Shown here: piece by piece, positions 1-10,300 of the stretch
Layout of the letters: each line of letters starts with the position of its first letter
Position numbering within the stretch: position 1 is the first letter of the stretch
DNA from: Phoronis australis
Lineage: Eukaryota; Phoronida; Phoronidae
Direction of reading: 5' to 3'
Assembly (NCBI GenBank): GCA_002633005.1
Contig: NMRA01001019.1
Location: 1,735 to 65,734, forward strand
Length of the DNA: 64,000 bases
Position numbers and translations under genes: made by a program
Notes under the pieces: generated by a model
Database searches by the model: none
The model's input: only the letters and a program-made list of their open reading frames with translations
What the model was told of the DNA's origin: nothing

Positions 1-27
1 ACAAGACTAATGGTACTACCCACATAT

Positions 28-62
28 CAGGCCCATAGCCAGGGGGATTCGAGGGGTTCGGT
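28..62. repeat. DNA-transposon end (CAGGCCCATAGCCAG)
   Basis: The motif CAGGCCCATAGCCAG followed by a G-rich stretch matches, with one change, the ends at 2488-2502 (reverse), 44278 and 49390 (reverse). It is therefore read as one terminus of the same TIR family. The matching end of this particular copy is not established: 2502 is in the right orientation, but no convincing target duplication flanks the pair. Confidence 0.4.
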
Positions 63-169
63 CAAACCACCTCCCAACGGAAAACGTCAAGCTCCACCAG
101 GCGCTACGCATAGGATATAGATGAACAACAAGATCAACAAAATTTTTCTGGTTATTACTGGTACTACTA

Positions 170-668
170 AATAAATACGCAAAACGTACCGAGAGTGGCG
201 TAGATGAAGTAATGTCCCACGAGAATTTTTCCGCGCTGAATAATGTCCAGTGGGATATTACTTCATCAGCTCCAGTCGAGGTACGTTTTGTATTTATCCC
301 ACACGCTTCGAACTCCTAAGTTTCTTTCATTTTTTCGGAAGATTTTTTAAATAATTCACTCAGACTGTTCACTACTATTTAGAAATTGAAAACTGGGACA
401 GAACTGTCATAAAATCAACAGTCCTGTTCAAGATGCTACGATTGAAACATGATTTTATGTTGAGTGTTATTTACACTACTGCAGTTGTATTACTTTAAAC
501 TATTTTCTGAAAGTTTGCTGATCGAACCGCCTAACGACGTAGAGTCGACATTGACCTACCTTTTTAACTTTCCTTGTCAGAGGTCACTTTTGAAGTAGTG
601 CGGGAGATAATACGGAAAACATTGTTATATGGCCGCATTTCCTTCGACTGATTCATCGCGTATGGACA
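170..668 (+). repeat. Inverted copy of the segment next to the intron-6 LINE
   Basis: Read on + this stretch aligns with the reverse complement of roughly 19725-20450 and with the matching part of 24000-24700. Shared features are the GTACCGAGAGTGGCGTA start, the tract with GTCGACATTGACCTACC, and the end near ATGGCCG. At 188-275 it also folds back on itself through TGAAGTAAT and ATTACTTCA. It stops just where the reverse transcriptase frame begins in the other copies, so it is a LINE-associated fragment without coding sequence. Confidence 0.55.
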
Positions 669-1554
669 AAATAATTATCAAGTTGTTGATAACTTAAAAT
701 TTGGTTCTGAATCCAAGCGCTTTACAGTGAAGGACAGAATCCTGGCTAGTACTCTGTCCTGCAGCCCCCACCTCAAAATCCTGGATCCGCCCCTGCTTTA
801 CGTAATCACTTGGGCCGTACCCAGCCAGCTTCGCCAAGTGACCATGTGGTTGCCTACCAGATGACAAGTTCGAGCAGAAGTACGATAAGAGGACGCTTTA
901 TGCTATTGACAGTAGTAAGGACCTACTTCGCGCGTGCTAACTGTAACATAATGTATCGCGGGATAGAACTAAATGTTTCATAAAGTAGTGTTAAAATGGC
1001 TTATAATCGATCAACCAACAAAACAGCAAAATATAGGTTTGTTTTGTTATCTGATTTTCGGTATAGTTGTAAGAAAGCTTTTTATTTTTGGATTTGAAAG
1101 TGAATTATGTAGTTCACCTAGTGCATGCTTTGATTGTGGATTGGTGGATTGACATGCAAATGATGTGTGCGTTTTCATTCTTTTAAATACATAAATTCTG
1201 TACACGTAACTTCAATAGGCAATACTCTGTCGTTGTTCAAAAAGACATTTCACTAAAGTTTTCTTGCACTGAGAAAATTCTGTTAACAAATATGTTCACA
1301 CTATTCGGTAAAAACAGGATTAAACCTAATAAATATCTTTGGTCAATGAAGGAAAGCCTTCTTTTGCAAATTATTGTCAATGGTACATAACATCGCAGAC
1401 TTCATACGGGCAACAAATTTGATGGAAGAGATTTCCAAGATAACATATCACTACCCCTAAGGTTCACTATTGCAAAACCATGCTCACAAATCCGACAGTT
1501 TACTAGTCTAAATGATTGTTCGGGCGAATTGACATTCATAAACTATTGTACCTA
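669..1554. other. Intergenic, no gene seen
   Basis: No exon, RNA gene or long open frame is supported here. The only recognisable item is a transposon-type terminus at about 765-797, whose reverse complement carries GGGGCGGATCCAGGATTTT, a motif typical of short TIR elements and related to the right end at 22952. Its partner end is not identified. Confidence 0.4.
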
Positions 1555-1760
1555 GGTCCATTTCGTAACCATTTAACGTTTGTGCAAAATTAATAGTGCT
1601 TAAATTGTTGATGTGTTCATTTAGTAACCATTTAAAGGGTGTGCAAAAAAATATTAGTGCTTCAATCATTAGTTGTTTTCATGAACTATTGTATTTGTGT
1701 TCATTTAGTAACCATTTAAAGGATGTGCAAAATTAATAGTGCTTAAACTATTCACTGCAT
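1555..1760 (+). repeat. Three-unit degenerate tandem repeat
   Basis: Units begin at about 1557, 1616 and 1700, each with a TTCATTTAGTAACCATTTAA-like core followed by GTGCAAAA and AGTGCTTAAA. Spacing is about 59 and 85 bases, so one unit carries an insertion. The core also occurs reversed near 48490, so the array belongs to a dispersed repeat. Confidence 0.55.
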
Positions 1761-2439
1761 TGTTTGTAAATGAGCTATGTTCTTGAATCTCAAAACTCAT
1801 CTTCAAAACAGTGACAACGTCGGGGGTTTATAATTCATCAATATTCCCACTTCATAGTCTTTTCAAAAATGAAAGTACCCATTCATTTTTTCGGTATTCA
1901 TAAGAAAAGCTTTAGAGGCCACTTTCGCATAGGAATGGAAACCCAAACAGTTAAGTTTGTTCTGAGTGTCATTACTAGTTACGCCAGTGCGTCTAAACCC
2001 ATGTGAAAGTAAATAATACATAATTGAGGTAGTGAACCTTCAGAGTGCTGAACCTTTGTGGTAAAGGGTTGTTCCCATTTACCGCATCATTATAAGCAAC
2101 TTAAGTAACCTGTCAAAAATTTCTTCAAGTCATTGTCTAACTTAATTACTCCGTTCAAGTATGTGATGGAGTATAACCACTCATTGTTAAAAGCATACAT
2201 GGTTCGAACGTTTGGCAGAGGGTAACACTCAGTAATCCACAATACATACTAATATGGGTTCCGTTCTTGTGAGAAGCAACCATGCCATCATTATTCCCTG
2301 GATTAAGCCCACGAGTTGCGTCTTATCTCAGGGAAATGGAGCCACCAAGGGTCATCGTCGCGTGTACGTCTGTATTACTCTTCTGCCGTCTTTGCTGCTT
2401 AGGGGCACCACTGAGAAAATGGCCGACGTTTGCGGTTTG
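1761..2439. other. Repeat-derived intergenic DNA
   Basis: No gene is supported. The piece at 1826-1865 (ATTCATCAATATTCCCAC) recurs in reverse near 48140-48160, and the wording around 2030 (GTAGTGAACCTTC) recurs near 48820. This ties the stretch to the same dispersed element as the array just upstream. Confidence 0.35.
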
Positions 2440-2502
2440 CGAAATATGTTCATGGTCTACTGCTTTAGAAATTCGAACCACGCAATGCTGGCTACGGGCC
2501 TG
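2440..2502 (-). repeat. DNA-transposon end (CAGGCCCGTAGCCAG), reverse
   Basis: The reverse complement begins CAGGCCCGTAGCCAGCAT and continues through GTGGTTCGAATTTCT. It matches the left end of the 5.1 kb insertion at 44278. Open frames across 2254-2542 are built from this repeat and are not taken as genes. Confidence 0.5.
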
Positions 2503-2829
2503 CACTGGGCCGTCACTTGTGGCCCGTAGTCGGTACGTTTAATTACAAAAGGGTGATTTGCACGATAAAATGTAAAAAGTGCTTGGTTGCGTCGACGTGA
2601 GCGTACGCCCCCCTTTACCGTAAATTTTGGTGGGTAGGAGCTACGTTAAAAAGCAAAAGGGTGGTTGGCTGTGTCTACATGCACTTACGCCTGGCTACAC
2701 TGTCACGATCAGTTACGTCAGCATAAACAAGAACAAAGTGGAAAGAAGCACTTTCACGAGTCACGCGGCACAAATCACATCTACTCATCTGAGTAAACAA
2801 GTTGACACCAATTGCACTGCAGCCTTACA

Positions 2830-4302
2830 TACAAATGTTTTAAAGAAGCTAGAACACGAACCCTGGCGGAGGATTTGAACGCTATAATTTTGAATTATAT
2901 CGTTCGGTCATACGCCCACATGCTTAGAATTAGAATTTCTTCCGGGCCCTGTGCATCCACCGTGACGGGCCCCGCGTTTTAAGCCTCGTGGTCTATCCGC
3001 CACTGTTCAGAAGTTAGGTTTTAACCCCGGACTTCGGCTTCTATGAGGCGCCGATGGTGGAGTGATCGGTGACAACAATACTTTTCAATTATGATAGTAC
3101 TAAGGCATCAATTCCACTAACTTAAGTTTGTATCCAGAGCTAACTAACAGTGCTAATACTAATCCCGGGATGGACTTCGTAGGCATGCAGCTATGCCCAC
3201 AGTACTAGGAGTGACACTTTCTTGAATCGTCGAGGGTGTCGCTAAGCTAAATTTGGTATCGTTACCATGGTAACCGGATATTTGAAAATCTAAGAGCGAT
3301 TGCCATGGCAACTCATGCAAATAAACCTGTCGTCTGGTTATTTGACGCAACGCCCACAACAGCAAGCATGACTTGATCAAAGGCGTAACATTATTATACA
3401 CAGTACCCGTAGAATAATTTCACAATCATATAAATGGTTGTCGTGATTGCGAATACATATTCATCACTGTTATTCAAGGTAAGGTTGATGGAGTTGCTGT
3501 TAATAATGTTCACAGTGTTCTTGTAGATAGAAGCACATCGTTTTTCGAGCAAAGCTTACGTTATTGCCAAGATAATTTTATTCTGTTGCACAAAGATTTC
3601 AGTCAATTGTTCATATGTGCTACGAGTTCCTTCAAACACTCCTTTTGCCTCACAACATAGCCTTCTATTACATAGTAAGGCATTTTTGTTCATGTTATTA
3701 GGGAGTGTGATGATCTCCCTGACCATATTAAACACATAACTATTTTTAAGCACTTAAAGAAAAGTTTGTACACCGACATTTGCTCAATTTAATCATTACA
3801 TGCGTTGTAGGTGTTTTTCATGTGATCCGGTGGCGACGCAGTTATTTGCTTTCCTCTTTTTATTTAAAATGTTTACACTTAATGTTGATACTCTTTTTAA
3901 TCTTATTATTATCATTTTCATGTAAAATGCCCTGCTTTGTCATAATCAAATTAATTTCGACTTCTTACTATTTTACCATCACGTCCCGTGTATAGTTTTT
4001 ACTATTGTTCATTGCCATGTTTGTTGTACATGTATGTATTTGTGTGATGACTATCTGGAAGATAACTTTTGTGCCTTAAGATGACGTATCTTTTACTTTT
4101 GTCATGAATAATTATTGTTGATATCGGTGAATAAAAAACACCATTTACTTCTCTTCTTAGGTGATAGTGTTATTTTTTTCATTTCAACCTCATTTTTCAA
4201 TAACAAATGACTTCAAGCACATATGTGACAGCATTTTTAATAATTATAAGATTTGATGCAATATTGTTGTTATAGTTTACCTCAGCTGCATAAAGTAACG
4301 CG
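2830..4302 (+). other. Duplicated upstream region of the copy 1 enzyme gene
   Basis: This flank aligns with the flank of copy 2: 2840-3645 with 39820-41030, 3640-3720 with 44178-44275, and 3717-4302 with 49391-49979. The duplication therefore includes about 1.4 kb upstream of the start codon. The last 40 bases before both ATGs are close to each other (TTGTTGTTATAG shared). No promoter element can be fixed, and no 5' untranslated exon was recognised. Weak short frames here, including a hydrophobic one at 3780-3995, have no support as genes. Confidence 0.6.
3261..3312. promoter_or_regulatory. Two palindromic X-box-like sites (possible RFX binding)
   Basis: GTTACCATGGTAAC at 3261-3274 is a perfect palindrome fitting the RFX X-box pattern GTNRCC-N(0-3)-RGYAAC. 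TTGCCATGGCAAC at 3300-3312 is a second near-perfect site 39 bases on. Both lie about 1 kb upstream of the start codon. The duplicated flank keeps altered versions near 40279, 40419 and 40681. Function is inferred from the pattern only, and the sites could be part of an old repeat. Confidence 0.35.
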
Positions 4303-4386
4303 ATGAGCTCTTACAACAAGCTTGTAAAATACGAGGCACCGGCCTGGTCATCGAAACTCGCAAATATTCCCTCACATAGGGTTGAG
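4303..4386 (+). CDS. Copy 1 exon 1 (start codon)
   Basis: Twenty-eight codons starting MSSYNKLVKY and ending HRVE, followed by the donor GTGAGT. The ATG is chosen because it opens the block conserved with copy 2 (49980-50063, 3 of 28 residues differ) and the protein starts at the usual distance from the PLP lysine. Phase 0. Confidence 0.88.
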
Positions 4387-7300
4387 GTGAGTTCAATGGT
4401 TTTCGGCTTAGAAGATATGCCGGATATTAATAACTGAATCGGCTTGTTACCTGTTGACTTTCACGACATTTAGAGGTTTTTACAGGTTGAAGGTACATCA
4501 CCTTCTTAGTCTTGTCTATTGGCGCGAAGGGTCTTGTGAAACTTTTAAATTAAAATCACGTACGGTTCTATTGCACAAAATTCACCGACGGACAACTAAG
4601 AGAATATATCATTAAAAATTCAAGTACAGTCGTGTCCATTGCTCATTGGCTGCACTTGGTTGACACAGTGGTTCCGCCGAGTAACGTGGGTATGGCATCT
4701 CATTAGTCTGCAAGCCGGAAGTCGTAATGGTCGAGAACGAATCAGATGTTATAGCCACCTGACTTGGTGGAACCGCCAAAGTCATTCAAGTGTTAGAGAA
4801 GGATGTACAGGGGAGGGGGGTTCAGGGGGTTCAAGCCCCACCTCGAGACAGGATCAAAAATAAAAATTGAAAAAATTCCCCAGAAAAACGAAATTACTAC
4901 ACGGGAGGAGGGATTAAACCCTCTCCCGACCTTCCTTCCCCGGCCCCCTTACTGAAAACTTAGATCTGCCACTGAGTGTTGCTTATGATTATAGTTTAAC
5001 GCTTCGTACGTATAGTCTACTATTGTTACAACTTCCTTCCAGTGTTGGTGTTGTTGTGCATCACATCGTGCATACCCGTATTTTTTTAGCACGAGGTAAC
5101 TCGCCGTTTGTACAGTCACATTAGATTAAAACTGCTATGTAGACTAGTTGCTTGAACTATGTCAAGCTAAGTTCCGATTTCGCTCAGTTTGTTCCTGACA
5201 TAGGTAGCAGTGATTTTTCTCGACTTGGAGAGAACTGACAGTTGGTTAGTGCTAAAGCAATGCTCGACTCATCAAATGTCACGTGATGACAAGTCAACAT
5301 CATGTAGTATGTGACATGTATATGTGGTTTTATTAAGTTACATTAATCCTTGTCTAAGCTACATGTATTTGTAAACAAAGGAAATCCGAACAAGTTACCA
5401 ATTATTTCAAATAACTTATTTTTAAAAAAGTATTTACAGGTAAATTATTATCAAACTAAATCTTTTAACGCCAAAAGTAGCATAATTGCTTCTAATTTGC
5501 GCCTGACTTCTTTTGGTACCTTGTACATGTACTCAAACAATAAAGAAACTGTCAGCTTTTCCGAAGCCCAGAAAGGACCTCTGATACGGGTAAGAAACAA
5601 TCTGAGACTTGACAAGGGGTCTAACTCAAGGTAATTTTCGACAGAAGACGGTCTCACTACACCTTTGTGAAATATTTTTTTCAATTGTAGCTGGCTTTAT
5701 CCAATACACCAATTCACTCATGGTACAACAATTTACCTGGTGGTTTCTCCGTTTCCATAAAGAGAGATGACCTGACAGGATGCACGCTGACAGGAAACAA
5801 GGTACAGTTGAACGAACAATAATGTGCAAGTTAGAACAGTTCCGAGACGGAATCAATCCGATAACCTAAACGGTAGCAGTCTGGCATTTTGCTAGCACAG
5901 CTAAAGCTGATTTTAAATGTAAACAAGTTCACGTGCCTCTATTGCATTTAATAGCTGGAAGTCATGATCGGGAATCGGCGATTTATAATAAAATCACAAA
6001 GCACAACGAATTTTCCTGTATCTAGCATTGGTCAAGGCTGCGAACTTCAAGAAGCCTAACTTGTCCAACTAAAATTTCAAAAATGCTAAGTCCGATAGCA
6101 TCCCATTAACCGTTGAAGCAACCGTAGACGTTGTTTTTCAAAACACGAAACTTGATAACGAAAACTAAAATAATTACATCACTCCTAACTGCTATCGTCT
6201 TTTGAGTTTTGTTATAGTTGTAAGTTTGCTATTGATCGTGCAGTACCTCGTGGAGTGTGGCATTTGTCGTCCTTGTGAAATATAAGTCCGTGGTCACTTC
6301 TCAAATGTTAAAACTGATAAGGCTAGCGTCACTTAACCTGCATGTACAGTATAGGTGTTGAAAGCCCTCTGATATGGTAGGATTCGATTTTGTTCTTGTT
6401 GCCACGAAGAACATTCAAAATATTTACGAGTGAAAAACGTTTCAGAAAGTCACAGCCGCTGTCCATCTCTTCCAATATTTGAACACTTCAGTTTAGTCCC
6501 ATGTTTTCCTTCAAATCTGGCTGAATCCCATTTGTATCTAATGCTGTTCTCACAAGAAAATTTTAGTTTCAATTGATACGACTAATGAGCATACAGTATT
6601 TCTTGATTTCAGGTTACAGGGAAAAAAATGTAGATTTTTACGAGTATTCCTCAATTTGTGTATGAGAATCTCGTATACGGAAAACTTTACTTTCGTAATT
6701 TCTTTCGCTAGGAACACCTCAGGTATTTCCGTAGCGTTAAGTACATGAATCCTCTTCTTGAGTTGGGCATGCGTGGCACATGCGCACTAGTGTAAGGGAG
6801 AACTAGTTCTAGTGAACGAATCGATTTTTGCATTGCAATCTATGGTGCCGACAATAAACTGCAGACATCTCCTAAATTTGCGAGTAAATGTCGAAAGTAC
6901 CATTTGATAAGATAAAGAGAGTAACACTTTTATTTATGTTAAGAAATAATACAGTCATGTGGTTAGTAAATTGCAAATTAAATTAGAAAGCCTAAACATA
7001 TTATATCGTTATCGATAACGTCCCCTTTAAATAAAGAAACAACTAAAAAAACGGAAATATTAATAAGATATGTAAAATATGCAAACAAGAAGAAGGAACA
7101 GACATATGAGATGTACTTAACAAGGCAAAGTCAAGTAGCGCTAGCGACCGACACGCAAGGACCCAGGAAGTAGACTGGCACCGCTTTGGGGCCTTGGGAA
7201 CAGATAATATTACTTGTAAAGCAATTGGAAATACTACAAAATAGGAAAGTAGCTGCTAATTCAGAAAATGTTTAAAAACCTGGAAAATGCTTGCAGAGTG

Positions 7301-10300
7301 TGGGTTTTTATTCAATTTAGAGGAGAGATTCGTATTTCGTTGCATATAATATCAACTCACCCAAGACATTTCGAGTATGTTCGTCGCCTCACATATCCCT
7401 CTAAAGTGTGCTTTAGGCACTATATGTTCAAACATTAGTCAGGCAGTTGGTAAGACTTGCGAGAATGATTGGTCCCATGAAAACGCAGACAATCTAGTAA
7501 GTAAATAACGTTCACCTATGCAGGAAAATTTGAGGCTCGCAAAATACCCAAGGTATGTTTCGTTTATGCGCATGTGCAAATTTCAATCATGACAGCAAAT
7601 CGTGACTCACAGACTCAGACAAAAGTTAATAAATCTTACGGTAGGAGGCACACTAAGGACAGAAAATGGCCCTCTTGGACGACTTTCCTTACCAGCTACA
7701 TGTAGGATGAGGCCATGATAATTTCAGACGTGTTTATCTCACTGCTTTTATGACTAAAGATCGGTCATGCGAATTTCTCACTGAAATTCCTGGAAAAGAA
7801 TATCTATCCTTGGGAGGAAACCATTATAATTCTCGATCGATTCAGCTAGGAAACAGGGAAGTTGCTGGTTTCTCAATGTCTAGTGCATCACCAGTGAACC
7901 AATGATATATCATTGACCGGAAGCTACCGTGCATGTACATGTTAATCACCATGAGAATCTGATAACCAATAACTTTATGCAGATAATACTAAATTATTTT
8001 AGCTGTAAGGGTTGTGCAGATACTACATATTTGTACGGTGGTAACATACAAACAAATGGCATTAGCCATGTGTGACGGTATTAATAACAAGCCGGATATT
8101 TTGTGGATTGTTCTAAGACACCCTCGGCCCCCACGACCCCACAGACCTACAAACTCCCCGACCAACAGCCCCTTCGTCCCACGACCCCGTCTACCCACGA
8201 CCCACAACCCCTTCGACCCACAGTCCACAACCCCCTCGACCAAGTCTACACAAGTTCGACTCGATCTGAATATAGAACAAGTGCTGACTTGCAAGACCAA
8301 GTGGGGCCTTGAGCTCGGCTGGCTCTTCCTTGTGGATTCGGCAACTTTGAAAGCCAGAAACAGAAAAAAGAACGCTACCAAATTAAATCAAAGACCTACC
8401 AACGATACAAATGTCGTTCGCGGCAAAGTGTATCGTCAGCTTTTCAGTAAATGGCAGATTCGATCTTTCTGGGAGAGAAGGAAACCGACGAATATGTAAT
8501 TTCTTCAGTAAATACAGTTTGAAAAAACAAACTGTTAACTAAAAAGTATCTCAGTTTTAGAGTTATCATATCATAATCGAGTATATAACAGAAGGCAAAC
8601 AATCAAAATGTGAAATTACATGTATGTCAATTCACGTTAACGTGTTCTCTCCTTAAAGGAGAATGTCAGCCGGTTTAATTAATCTTCTTACCGTCTCAAA
8701 TCGGTCTGTATCCACATCACCTCGCCGAGAGGTGTCGCGTTAACCTGTGAGTAAGGTGAGTAACCGGCTCAGCGACGTCAGTGGTTCTTCAGCAGATTGA
8801 ATGCCGCTATGGTGTGGTGTATCGTTGCAGGTTGTGCGAACTACAAAGCTGCGAGGAAAGCGGGTATATCGTTTTTTTCTATTTCCTCGAGAGCCCGAAA
8901 TGCTTCGGAAGTGGCTAGCGGCAGTGAATATCGAAAAGTACGCCGTTAATACCAAGTATAAGGCAGTGAAACATCTCCGAGCACGGTGTGTGGCCGACAT
9001 TTCGTCGACAGTGATTTCAGAAAAAGAGTGTCAGTGGGGATTGTAAGTTGCAGTGTTGACGTTTATTATTGTGCGTTCTGTTTCAAAATAAATTATTCTC
9101 ACCCTAACCAATACTTAAGTATAAAACTGAAATAAAGAATCAAAGTCTGTCTCATTAGATACAATTTGTAATGCACTTGGAGTGCTCGTGAGTGCAAATG
9201 TTTTGAGAAGCCAGCAATGAATAAAGCACTGCGTTACCGGCTTTAGATGCAATAACGTTAATTGATCGGGCGGCCGAGGCCATGTGAGCGCATGCCGGCT
9301 ATTTCAGTGTTTGCTGACAGAAAGCTGTTGTGAAACAATAACTCGATTTTATATGCTATGGTCGGATGTTTGGGGAGTTTTATTTAGGTATACATTACAT
9401 TATTCGAATCATTACTGTACAACTTTCATCGCCCTGACGGTTCTTTGGAAGGGGAACCTGACTTTGCGACCCCCGACGAGTATACATGTAAGAAGATTTG
9501 CTGTTTCGCGGCTATTTCACCACAATAATCACGTGCACATTATTTCTTTGGCTCACTAGTATAGTTTTTCGTGACAGGAAGTTTAGTTTCCAACATTTGG
9601 CTGGTTTATGTTCGTGATGTCTTCAGATGAGCCCGGTCGCGACGGGCCTGATCGGGTTCCGAGTCACTGGCCGGGATAACGTTTGTTCTAAAATTTGATG
9701 CGTTTGTAACGATTTTACATCAAATTTTGATGATTTTTTGGTGTAAAACGATGAATTCAAGCGATAAGCTGACTCCTGTTAGTGCGTTCAGTTGTGAAGT
9801 GATGAATAGACTGAGTTTGAACCTCTGACGTCATTGCTTAATTTCAACGCCTCCGTCTGCCGTCAGGAGTCAGGTAAAAGAACTGAACTTGCTATTATCG
9901 AGTGGAACTACTCGATTTGAATTGATACAAAATAGGTTGTTTTTGGGTGGCATTCTCCTTTAAAGTCCTTCTCTCAAACTGCCCGTGTGGTTCCAGTATC
10001 CGAAAATACTTACTACATAAATTCTTATTTTTGACACCCTTTCTTTATATTCTTTTTGCCTTTCTTGCCAAAAGCGATTTTTTAACAGTATTTGACCCTT
10101 CTCTCTGAGCGTATGATTACCGGTTGTCATCGGTTATTTCCGTACCCACATTTTCGGCTCATCAGTTCATGAACTTGTCCTGAACGCCGCCATTTTTTCC
10201 TTGTAGCTGAATGTACTATGGCTTGCTCGAAAAGTCTTCATTATTTTGTTTTATTAGTTTGCATATGTAGTGTATTTATAGTTTGTAGTTAGTGGTCGTT

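Noticed and set aside
3780-3995. Hydrophobic 71-codon frame upstream of copy 1
   Set aside because: T-rich composition explains the hydrophobicity, and the paralogous flank at 49450-49670 does not keep the frame.
8014-8499. 161-codon Pro/Arg/Thr-rich frame
   Set aside because: Made of CCCACGACC subrepeats of a TIR element; the opposite strand and second frame are equally open, and the related frame at 38415-38867 shows the same origin.
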